Shown: positions 1 through 4,335 of the stretch, piece after piece
How positions within the stretch are numbered: position 1 is the first letter of the stretch
Layout of the letters: each line of letters opens with the position of its first letter
Origin: a virus
DNA length: 23,086 nucleotides
IMG/VR virus record: IMGVR_UViG_3300027659_000217
Location: 1-23,086 of that record
Direction: 5' to 3' (one strand)
Notes under the pieces: model-generated
The model's database searches: none
Told to the model about the DNA's origin: nothing
Seen by the model: only the letters and a program-made list of their open reading frames with translations
Translations under genes and position numbers: made by a program

Positions 1-20
1 TTACTTCAATTAATTGTTAA

Positions 21-94
21 TGGAGCGGGGTAGGAGAATCGAACTCCTCGCTTTAGCTTGGAAGGCTAAGGTATTACCACTATACGAACCCCGC
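21..94 (-). tRNA. tRNA-Gly (anticodon TCC)
   Basis: The reverse complement folds as a full cloverleaf. The acceptor stem GCGGGGT pairs with ACCCCGC, the anticodon loop CTTCCAA carries TCC, the T arm is intact, and CCA is encoded at 23-21. It is the last of three tRNAs (Asn, Leu, Gly) that probably share a transcript with the 59-aa gene upstream. The discriminator base reads T. Nothing recognisable lies between it and the window edge. Confidence 0.95.
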
Positions 95-111
95 ATATCT
101 TTACTTATACT

Positions 112-188
112 TGGTGCCCCAGGGGAGACTCGAACTCCCAAAATTTGGCTTCTAAGACCAACACGTATACCAATTCCGTCACCAGGGC
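112..188 (-). tRNA. tRNA-Leu (anticodon TAG), short variable arm
   Basis: The acceptor GCCCTGG pairs with CTGGGGC, allowing G-U pairs. The anticodon stem-loop is TTGGT-CTTAGAA-GCCAA with anticodon TAG. The T arm is GGGAG-TTCGAGT-CTCCC and CCA is encoded. The D arm (GACGGAATTGGTATACG) looks leucine-type. Only five bases (ATTTT) separate the anticodon and T stems, whereas bacterial tRNA-Leu normally has a long class II variable arm. Identity is assigned from the anticodon and D arm. Confidence 0.9.
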
Positions 189-194
189 AAAATC

Positions 195-270
195 TGGCTC
201 CCCAGGGTGGGATCGAACCACCGACACGTTGATTAACAGTCAACTGCAACTACCGCTGTGCTACTGGGGA
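195..270 (-). tRNA. tRNA-Asn (anticodon GTT)
   Basis: The acceptor TCCCCAG pairs with CTGGGGA, the anticodon loop CTGTTAA carries GTT, the T arm is GGTGG-TTCGATC-CCACC, and CCA is encoded at 197-195. It is first in the three-tRNA cluster, 10 nt downstream of the stop codon of the 59-aa gene, so it is probably co-transcribed and processed from that message. Confidence 0.95.
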
Positions 271-280
271 ATATAACTAT

Positions 281-460
281 TTACTCTTGTCCACTATCCT
301 TAGTTCTCTTCTGTGAATTTCTAGATTGCATTTCACCGCTGACCTGTGCATCAATCATTGCACGTTTAAATCCATTACGATCTTCCTGTGATCGGAATCG
401 ACCTGTTGCCAACATTGTTTTTACAGTTTTACTAAGTTTAAATGTCGAAGTTGTTTTCAT
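281..460 (-). CDS. small conserved-looking protein, 59 aa, tRNA cluster leader gene
   Basis: A 59-codon reading frame runs from ATG at 460 to TAA at 283-281. AGGA lies about 8 nt before the start, and a near-perfect sigma70-type promoter (481-509) lies just upstream. The product begins MKTTSTFKLSKTVKTML and ends in a polar tail (KRTKDSGQE). It is basic, predicted soluble, with no membrane segment or known motif; the middle (RSQEDRNGFKRAMIDAQ) looks helical. Its function is unknown. Position and promoter suggest an early gene sharing a transcript with tRNA-Asn, tRNA-Leu and tRNA-Gly. The start is well supported by the ribosome binding site and by the promoter lying immediately outside the frame. 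Confidence 0.75.
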   Translation of the reverse strand: MKTTSTFKLSKTVKTMLATGRFRSQEDRNGFKRAMIDAQVSGEMQSRNSQKRTKDSGQE

Positions 461-480
461 ATTTTTTCCTAACTGTTACA

Positions 481-509
481 AGTATATATTCAACATATAT
501 ATTTGTCAA
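481..509 (-). promoter_or_regulatory. sigma70-type early promoter for the 59-aa gene and tRNAs
   Basis: On the minus strand, TTGACA (509-504) is followed after exactly 17 bp by TATACT (486-481). Transcription would start near 474, about 14 nt before the 59-aa start codon. The match to the bacterial housekeeping consensus is 11 of 12 bases. Confidence 0.8.
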
Positions 510-535
510 TGCCTTATGGTGGTCAAAATCTAGTT

Positions 536-804
536 TGACGCAGGCTCGTCAGGGGAGACACTGCATTTTCATCCAAAAGTATTCTGTAACACACTATTTG
601 TTAATCTTGCCCGAGCCCGTGTGCTCGGGAACCAAAGGATAGTGTGTTATAGAATACCCTGCGTTACCGCAGGATATGACAGGGTCGATACCCTGCCCTG
701 ATTCTTACTCCCCACGTTATCGCCGTGGGTTTCATGCTTCAGTACGCCCGTTTGCCAGTGTTTATAGTGCCTAGCGTGGACCTCGTTTCCACCTTTTTAC
801 ACTG
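536..804. ncRNA. candidate multi-helix structured RNA region
   Basis: This non-coding stretch is dense in complementary segments. Hairpins are 536-540/547-551, 610-616/623-629 (7 bp), 658-663/668-673, 680-685/690-695, 711-716/724-729 and 776-780/788-792. A 19-bp helix pairs 579-597 with 639-657 and carries the 610-629 hairpin in its loop. A closing helix 549-554/696-701 would join three of these arms in one junction with almost no unpaired bases between them. Helix 756-761/799-804 forms a second domain. Strand evidence conflicts: position 586/650 is G-U on plus but C-A on minus, while the 664-667 loop is a GNRA loop (GTAA) only on minus. It lies 6 nt beyond the 53-aa gene's stop codon. I cannot assign it to a known family. 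Confidence 0.55.
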
Positions 805-810
805 CTAAAA

Positions 811-972
811 TTATGCGTAAGTTCGACTGTCAACTCGTTTGCGAGTTTCAAAGTTTAGCCTAGCACGTTCTAACTTATCCCGAATCAACTTGTTACGCTG
901 TTCAGGTGTCAGAGTGTACTCTGTCGTAAACCTTACCTCACGCATTCGTCGTTTTAAATCTATCTTCCTCAT
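811..972 (-). CDS. small basic protein, 53 aa, downstream of the structured leader
   Basis: The frame runs from ATG at 972 to TAA at 813-811 and is preceded by the strongest Shine-Dalgarno in the region (AAAGGAG, about 4 nt before ATG). The 53-aa product begins MRKIDLKRRMREV and is rich in Arg, Lys and Glu. The segment TLTPEQRNKLIRDKLERARL is probably helical. No family is recognised; charge and size would suit a nucleic-acid- or host-protein-binding early protein, which is inference only. The gene starts 18 nt beyond the T-run of a Rho-independent terminator, so its expression should depend on read-through of that terminator. A structured RNA region begins just past its stop codon. Confidence 0.75.
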   Translation of the reverse strand: MRKIDLKRRMREVRFTTEYTLTPEQRNKLIRDKLERARLNFETRKRVDSRTYA

Positions 973-990
973 AATCTCCTTTACATAAAC

Positions 991-1019
991 AAAAACCCCA
1001 GGGTTTTTAATCCTGGGGT
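991..1019 (-). terminator. Rho-independent terminator (possible attenuator)
   Basis: On the minus strand, ACCCCAGG (1019-1012) pairs with CCTGGGGT (1002-995) around a 9-nt A-rich loop. A TTTTT run follows at 995-991. It lies after the structured leader and 18 nt before the 53-aa gene. An upstream GGGGTCC at 1073-1067 can instead pair with GGACCCC at 1021-1015, which would break this stem. Confidence 0.85.
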
Positions 1020-1046
1020 CCTTTAGAGTTTTTTGTAGTGTTGTTT

Positions 1047-1187
1047 TTACGCTACAAGATCCTCCTGGACCCCGGTCACCTCTGGTGTACGATCATTACT
1101 TAGGCTAATCGCAGACCAATAGGTGGGCATAAAGCCTGCCTGTTTGGCTATGCAATGTTGCGATAATAATGATCTTGTGTTTTTCAT
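1047..1187 (-). CDS. possible 46-aa leader peptide overlapping the structured leader
   Basis: An open frame of 46 codons (ATG at 1187, TAA at 1049-1047) covers most of the structured leader. It begins MKNTRSLLSQHC and ends TGVQEDLVA. There is no Shine-Dalgarno, and the start lies about 4 nt after the expected transcription start, so translation would be nearly leaderless. Several late genes in this window also appear leaderless, so it cannot be dismissed. A translated leader peptide could itself work the downstream attenuator. The long nested helices across the same bases argue equally for RNA function. Treat it as a low-confidence gene. Confidence 0.3.
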   Translation of the reverse strand: MKNTRSLLSQHCIAKQAGFMPTYWSAISLSNDRTPEVTGVQEDLVA

Positions 1188-1197
1188 AACAGTTTCT

Positions 1198-1226
1198 ATT
1201 GTAATTTATTTAGTCTTTGTTGTCAA
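1198..1226 (-). promoter_or_regulatory. sigma70-type promoter for the structured leader
   Basis: On the minus strand, TTGACA (1226-1221) is followed after 17 bp by TACAAT (1203-1198). Transcription should start near 1191. The spacer contains GACTAAATA, also found just after the -35 box of the gp32 promoter. Confidence 0.8.
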
Positions 1227-1248
1227 CTACTTTTGATTAATTTAAAAT

Positions 1249-1256
1249 TATTTATA
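1249..1256 (-). promoter_or_regulatory. T4-type late promoter octamer, exact TATAAATA
   Basis: The minus strand reads TATAAATA, the exact T4 late promoter consensus. It lies between tRNA-Leu(TAA) and the leader RNA promoter. It would give the leader RNA a second, late transcription start near 1243. Confidence 0.6.
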
Positions 1257-1271
1257 CTTTTGTTTTAATTT

Positions 1272-1358
1272 TGGTGCCTGGAACCGGAATCGAACCGGTA
1301 CGCCGATTAAAGCGAGAGATTTTAAGTCTCTTGTGTCTACCTATTTCACCATCCAGGC
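1272..1358 (-). tRNA. tRNA-Leu (anticodon TAA)
   Basis: The acceptor GCCTGGA pairs with TCCAGGC. The anticodon stem-loop is AGAGA-CTTAAAA-TCTCT. A class II variable arm (CGC...GCG) is present, the T arm is intact, and CCA is encoded at 1274-1272. The long variable arm is normal for tRNA-Leu and contrasts with the short one of tRNA-Leu(TAG) at 112-188. It has its own consensus promoter at 1368-1396. Confidence 0.95.
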
Positions 1359-1367
1359 AATGTTTGT

Positions 1368-1396
1368 ATTATACGGCCTTAATAATTTCTTGTCAA
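1368..1396 (-). promoter_or_regulatory. perfect-consensus sigma70 promoter for tRNA-Leu(TAA)
   Basis: The minus strand carries TTGACA (1396-1391), 17 bp, then TATAAT (1373-1368): a full 12/12 match with ideal spacing. The expected start near 1361 is 3 nt before the mature tRNA 5' end. The -35 box lies inside the last codons of the 83-aa gene. Confidence 0.85.
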
Positions 1397-1630
1397 CGCC
1401 ATATAGCTCATCCACTGCAAAAAAGCATTATACACTGTTTCTGCTTCTTTGTCATCAATCGGAACTTTAGTTCCTCTGACATAAAATCCATCTTTTGCCA
1501 CACGAAGCATTTCTTCATTGCCGCCGCCATTTAGTACAATACTATTTAGGGGTGTAATTTTGCGAATCGAAATCAGTGGAATAAGCTTGTCGTCAGGTAT
1601 TGCACTGTACGGTAAATCGCTGATTCTCAT
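1379..1630 (-). CDS. conserved-looking protein of unknown function, 83 aa
   Basis: An 83-aa soluble protein beginning MRISDLPYSAIPDDKLIPL. Its ATG directly follows the TAA of the 68-aa gene upstream, with AGGAAC about 10 nt before the start, so the pair should be translationally coupled. No membrane segment, signal peptide or recognised motif is present. Motifs such as PLISIRKITPLNSIVLNGGG look beta-rich and the C-terminus (KEAETVYNAFLQWM) helical. It follows tRNA-Met/Ile and the 68-aa gene in one transcript. Its last codons overlap the -35 box of the tRNA-Leu(TAA) promoter. I recall similar short proteins in marine T4-like phages but cannot name a family. Confidence 0.75.
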   Translation of the reverse strand: MRISDLPYSAIPDDKLIPLISIRKITPLNSIVLNGGGNEEMLRVAKDGFYVRGTKVPIDDKEAETVYNAFLQWMSYMALTRNY

Positions 1631-1837
1631 TTAACTTGTTCCTATAAGTTTCCAAAGAATGTCTGCGGCTTCATCATTTAAAATGAATTGTGCTTTAACC
1701 ATTTCTTCATCAGGGTTTTTACTGTCTGCCCATTTGGTTGTAAACTTTAATTCGTATTGCTGATTATTCAATGCCTCTATGGGCCTGAATTCTGCATACA
1801 GTTGAAAGCCACCAGTGTCTTGAATTAGTTTTTTCAT
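1631..1837 (-). CDS. conserved-looking protein of unknown function, 68 aa
   Basis: A 68-aa acidic soluble protein starting MKKLIQDTGGFQLYAEF. A longer frame exists, but it runs into the tRNA-Met/Ile gene (1848-1925), so the first ATG after the tRNA CCA end is chosen. No clear Shine-Dalgarno precedes it; only 10 nt separate the start from the tRNA 3' end, so translation may begin after tRNA processing. The C-terminal DEAADILWKLIG segment looks helical. The function is unknown. It is followed without a gap by the 83-aa gene. Confidence 0.7.
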   Translation of the reverse strand: MKKLIQDTGGFQLYAEFRPIEALNNQQYELKFTTKWADSKNPDEEMVKAQFILNDEAADILWKLIGTS

Positions 1838-1847
1838 ATTTAAAATT

Positions 1848-1925
1848 TGGTGGGCCCCCCGTGAGTCGAACACGGCACCAACGGATTATGAGTCCGTTGC
1901 TCTAACCAACATGAGCTAGAGGCCC
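1848..1925 (-). tRNA. tRNA with CAT anticodon (elongator Met or Ile2)
   Basis: The acceptor GGGCCTC pairs with GGGGCCC, the anticodon stem-loop is ACGGA-CTCATAA-TCCGT, the T arm is intact and CCA is encoded (1850-1848). The D arm CTAGCTCA...TTGGTTAGAGC fits either elongator tRNA-Met or the lysidine-modified tRNA-Ile that reads ATA. An initiator is unlikely, because the usual GGG-CCC pairs of the initiator anticodon stem are absent. An ATA-reading tRNA would suit an AT-rich genome, but the sequence does not decide it. Confidence 0.9.
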
Positions 1926-1934
1926 TATGAAACA

Positions 1935-1963
1935 ATTATATGATAATTAAGATTTAATGTCAA
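1935..1963 (-). promoter_or_regulatory. perfect-consensus sigma70 promoter for tRNA-Met/Ile
   Basis: The minus strand carries TTGACA (1963-1958), 17 bp, then TATAAT (1940-1935), identical to consensus with ideal spacing. The start near 1928 is about 3 nt before the tRNA 5' end. The same transcript would carry the 68-aa and 83-aa genes. Confidence 0.85.
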
Positions 1964-1966
1964 CTA

Positions 1967-3187
1967 TTATCTGCGAGCACGTGGTGCAGATATTTCACGA
2001 CTAGCCATTGACTTGACCCGAGTTGGTCGTAATCCAGTAACACCATGTGTGGTGTCAGCTACAGCAGCCGGATCCTTAACTTTAGATTGTTTTGGTTTAG
2101 CCGTTGGAATGACGCCAGCAGCTTGGCCTGCTGCTTTAAGAGCACCACTGCTAATTGTAACTTTCATACAATTACTCTGTGTGTCGGTCCAACTTGGAAA
2201 ACTTACACTGAGTTGATCAGCTATTGCAGCCACGTCGTCGCCACTGTTTACATATAAAAATCCAGTAACAGCACTGTCCATAATTATGATGCCATCAAAA
2301 TCTTTATCAGCTTTATAAACTTCGAAACTAGTTTTTAGCATTTCTTTTTTTAATTCTGAACCATTTATAGTACCATTAGGTCCTACAATTTTGTTAACCA
2401 TCGAAGTCACATTAACACTGGGATAGTGCATTTCTAACATTGCTTTTAGTGCAGCTTTAACTTTTTTACTGTCATTTCCAAAAAATGCACTAAATGATGC
2501 CATGTTTAATTTTGGGTTGAATGTTTCTGCTATCTGTGCATTGTCTGTAGGTATTTCTGCGCCTGGTTCAATTTTTTTAATTACAGGAGCGTATTCACGT
2601 GCAAATCTGCCTACAATGGCTTGACTACCAGCTGGCCCCAATCGTCCGTTTTGACCAGCTTTTAATTCAATTTTAGTCCCATCTATGTCTAAATCCCCAG
2701 GCGCACCTCGGCGGTTAACTCCAGGACTAATAATGTCCAACATATATTCGCCTTTACCCACATCGCCTTTTTCGCCGATTTTACCAGATATTTTTTCAAA
2801 TATATCCACTTTGATAGCATCAAACGTTTTTCTAAATTCACTATCGATAAGTTCAGCATAACTATGTAACTTACGAGGGGTTAATAATTTCTTTTCATCT
2901 AGAATACCGTCTGTGCTTAATTTTTTTAAGAATTTTTTAACTTCGGCATCTGTTAAATTGGCGCCAGCTAATGCTTCTAAGAATACATTGTTGACAATGC
3001 CTTTATAGTTTCTTAATGTAGTAAATTTTTCTACATCTTTTTTAATACCATACTTATTAGTAAACTTTAAAATATCTGTTAAATCATCTTCGTCGGGTAT
3101 CTTAGATACACGCTTAGTGATTTCAGAACGTAGTTCTTCTGGATCTTCGTCTACTATGCTTATAAATTTTCTAATGTCGTTTGTCAT
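1967..3187 (-). CDS. virion-associated candidate with PD-(D/E)XK nuclease-like motif, 406 aa
   Basis: A 406-aa protein. The N-terminal 130 residues are helical and charged (DEDPEELRSEITKR). A central block fits the PD-(D/E)XK nuclease signature: Glu147 in GKGEYML, Asp165 in APGDLDI, and Glu174-x-Lys176 in TKIELKAG, followed by a Gly-rich GQNGRLGPAG segment. The C-terminal 60 residues are basic and Pro/Ala-rich, ending ISAPRARR. By family knowledge such a fold could cut or bind DNA; activity here is inferred from the motif only. A late-type octamer 7 nt before the ATG, with no Shine-Dalgarno, indicates late expression, so a packaged or DNA-processing virion protein is plausible. It is divergent from the small plus-strand operon. 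Confidence 0.8.
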   Translation of the reverse strand: MTNDIRKFISIVDEDPEELRSEITKRVSKIPDEDDLTDILKFTNKYGIKKDVEKFTTLRNYKGIVNNVFLEALAGANLTDAEVKKFLKKLSTDGILDEKKLLTPRKLHSYAELIDSEFRKTFDAIKVDIFEKISGKIGEKGDVGKGEYMLDIISPGVNRRGAPGDLDIDGTKIELKAGQNGRLGPAGSQAIVGRFAREYAPVIKKIEPGAEIPTDNAQIAETFNPKLNMASFSAFFGNDSKKVKAALKAMLEMHYPSVNVTSMVNKIVGPNGTINGSELKKEMLKTSFEVYKADKDFDGIIIMDSAVTGFLYVNSGDDVAAIADQLSVSFPSWTDTQSNCMKVTISSGALKAAGQAAGVIPTAKPKQSKVKDPAAVADTTHGVTGLRPTRVKSMASREISAPRARR

Positions 3188-3194
3188 GATACTA

Positions 3195-3202
3195 TATTTA
3201 TT
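3195..3202 (-). promoter_or_regulatory. T4-type late promoter octamer (AATAAATA)
   Basis: The minus strand reads AATAAATA, 7/8 to the T4 late consensus, 7 nt upstream of the ATG of the 406-aa gene. By the T4 rule (octamer at -13 to -6) the message would start 1-2 nt before the ATG. Confidence 0.65.
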
Positions 3203-3206
3203 TTAA

Positions 3207-3264
3207 ATCTAATATTAGATAACTTGTTGCAATGCAACATAAATATCAGTAGAAACACTGATAT
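3207..3264. promoter_or_regulatory. three consecutive dyads in a divergent promoter region
   Basis: Three perfect inverted repeats follow one another: ATCTAAT/ATTAGAT (3207-3220, no loop), TGTTGCA-a-TGCAACA (3225-3239), and ATATCAGT-6 nt-ACTGATAT (3243-3264). They fill the gap between the late gene on minus and the micro-operon on plus. The last one runs into the plus-strand -10 box. They could be operators or RNA hairpins. Confidence 0.6.
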
Positions 3265-3267
3265 AAT
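3259..3267 (+). promoter_or_regulatory. extended -10 promoter for the plus-strand micro-operon
   Basis: The plus strand reads TGATATAAT, an extended -10 (TGn followed by TATAAT). No good -35 box is at the ideal distance (ATAAAT at 3239-3244), which is usual for extended -10 promoters. The start would be near 3274, just before the first gene of the pair. Confidence 0.55.
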
Positions 3268-3283
3268 ATTTAAGGAAAAAGAA

Positions 3284-3442
3284 ATGTTTATTTTAAATTG
3301 GCTAGACAAAGTTTTTGCTAGAACCAGTTACCAGGACAATGTAGAAGCTTATATTTGTCAAAAACAGCCAAAAAATGCTGCCGACGTTGAACATGCTATA
3401 AAAGAATACAACTACAGATTTTTACAAAGGAATTGGCAATGA
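3284..3442 (+). CDS. small protein, 52 aa, first gene of plus-strand pair
   Basis: The frame starts at ATG 3284 with AAGGA 7 nt upstream. A longer in-frame start at 3224 would put the dyads and the -10 box inside the gene and is rejected. The product begins MFILNWLDKVFARTSYQD and contains NVEAYICQKQPKNAADVEH followed by a Tyr/Arg-rich helix. The layout (aromatic N-terminus, then DVE/DLE-type helix) resembles short bacterial DUF3563-like proteins, a weak comparison from memory. The stop codon overlaps the next start (ATGA), so the two are translationally coupled. It is one of few plus-strand genes here and is probably early. Confidence 0.7.
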   Translation: MFILNWLDKVFARTSYQDNVEAYICQKQPKNAADVEHAIKEYNYRFLQRNWQ

Positions 3443-3564
3443 AAAAATTATTAAAAACAATTAGTTCTCTATTAAGCAGTATAGCCGAAGCTAGAGCAGC
3501 TTCAAGTTTAGCTAGAATGCACAAATATGAAGCAGCAACTAATGTTATAATTGGAAAAAAATAA
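3439..3564 (+). CDS. small protein, 41 aa, second gene of plus-strand pair
   Basis: The ATG at 3439 overlaps the stop of the previous gene by 4 nt and has AAGGA 7 nt upstream; TAA is at 3562-3564. The 41-aa product begins MKKLLKTISSLLSSIAEARA. It is one amphipathic helix followed by SLARMHKYEAATNVIIGKK. It could associate with a membrane or partner protein, but there is no clear transmembrane segment. The motif AR(A/M)..YEAA resembles very short bacterial YjiS-type proteins, a weak comparison. It ends one base before the convergent cytidylyltransferase-cupin gene, and no terminator is visible between them. Confidence 0.65.
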   Translation: MKKLLKTISSLLSSIAEARAASSLARMHKYEAATNVIIGKK

Positions 3565-3565
3565 A

Positions 3566-4327
3566 TTACTGGCGCTGAATATCTTCTTCAATACAGTTTT
3601 CTCCGTATTGAATTTCAATTAGCTTAAGTGGCTGATCGGTCTCATTGCATAACATGTGCCACTCATTGGGTTCTATGAATGTGCTTTCATGTGCGATTAA
3701 TGAGCATTTAAGGTCATGATCTGTACTAGAATCCAATGTATATACAGATGCTTGCCCTTCCGCCACAAACCAAAATTCTGCACGTTGTTTGTGTCTTTGC
3801 ATACTAAGGCAAGTTTTAGGGGCTACAGTTAGTTCTTTTAATTTAACGCCCGGGCCGCATGTATGCAAAATTCTATAATATCCCCAGGCCCGAGATGTTT
3901 TAGGAGCTTTCCATTCTTCAAGAATCCAGCTTGAAGAATTTAATTTGTTTTCGCCACCTACGCCGAATACGAATTCTAAGTTATTGTCCTGACAGGCCAT
4001 TTCTGGAATATTATCTTTAGTTCTATCCCCGCCGTTAGCAAAAATAATTTTAGCATCGGGGTACACTGATCTTACTCTTAAAATTGCATCTATACTAGAT
4101 CCATCATTGTCTTCGAATTCGTAGACAAAGTCTACCATCTTTAAATTGTCAATGATAGCGGCTCGCTCTGCCCATGGCATAAATGCCCGGCCCTTTTTTC
4201 TCTGCAACCAAGCATCGCTGTTAACACCAACAATTAAAATGTCGCCCAATGATTTAGCAGCTTTAAAATATTCGATATGTCCGGAATGTACGGGGTCGAA
4301 CCCGCCTGTTACTAATACAATATTCAT
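3566..4327 (-). CDS. cytidylyltransferase-cupin fusion protein, 253 aa
   Basis: This protein is a two-domain fusion. Residues 1 to about 135 are a nucleotidyltransferase of the cytidylyltransferase type: GGFDPVHSGH has the HxGH active-site motif at 14-17, with VGVNSD and WAERAAIIDNL as in glycerol-3-phosphate or sugar-phosphate cytidylyltransferases. Residues about 145-253 form a cupin like the C-terminal domain of type II mannose-6-phosphate isomerases (RAWGYYRIL, LSMQRHKQRAEFWFV, FIEPNEWHML), with His/Glu that could bind metal. The probable role is making an activated sugar or polyol for a surface polysaccharide or a host-derived modification; the substrate is not readable. It is last in the gp32-uvsX operon, 8 nt after the 150-aa gene. 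It is not a core T4 gene and is likely an acquired metabolic gene. Confidence 0.85.
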   Translation of the reverse strand: MNIVLVTGGFDPVHSGHIEYFKAAKSLGDILIVGVNSDAWLQRKKGRAFMPWAERAAIIDNLKMVDFVYEFEDNDGSSIDAILRVRSVYPDAKIIFANGGDRTKDNIPEMACQDNNLEFVFGVGGENKLNSSSWILEEWKAPKTSRAWGYYRILHTCGPGVKLKELTVAPKTCLSMQRHKQRAEFWFVAEGQASVYTLDSSTDHDLKCSLIAHESTFIEPNEWHMLCNETDQPLKLIEIQYGENCIEEDIQRQ

Positions 4328-4335
4328 ACTGTTAC

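Larger units (their letters stand above)
991..1191 (-). ncRNA. candidate riboswitch-like/attenuator leader RNA
   Basis: This is a roughly 200-nt transcript region between a sigma70-type promoter (1198-1226) and a terminator (991-1019), upstream of a gene with a strong ribosome binding site. Nested helices are visible: P1 1167-1174/1091-1098, P2 1159-1164/1108-1113, and P3 1149-1153 with 1127-1131, extended by 1146-1148 with 1134-1136. A competing helix 1171-1177/1055-1061 shares bases with P1. A hairpin 1052-1057/1033-1038 sits inside the antiterminator pairing (1067-1073 with 1015-1021). This switch-like layout is typical of regulatory leaders. The alternative is an independent small RNA ending at the terminator. 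No known riboswitch class is recognised and the ligand is unknown. Confidence 0.6.

Noticed and set aside
14-249. Open frames on both strands across 10-250
   Set aside because: They run through three tRNA genes.
533-556. Hammerhead-ribozyme-like string CTGACGAG...CAAAC on the minus strand
   Set aside because: The required CGAAAC half of the core is missing and no stem II can be drawn between the two parts; it is better read as the TGACG/CGTCA hairpin.
580-656. Ordinary terminator hairpin
   Set aside because: The long stem has a structured loop and no T run on either side, so it does not look like a Rho-independent terminator.
1838-1873. Longer N-terminus for the 68-aa gene
   Set aside because: It would be encoded by the 3' half of tRNA-Met/Ile; the ATG after the tRNA is used instead.
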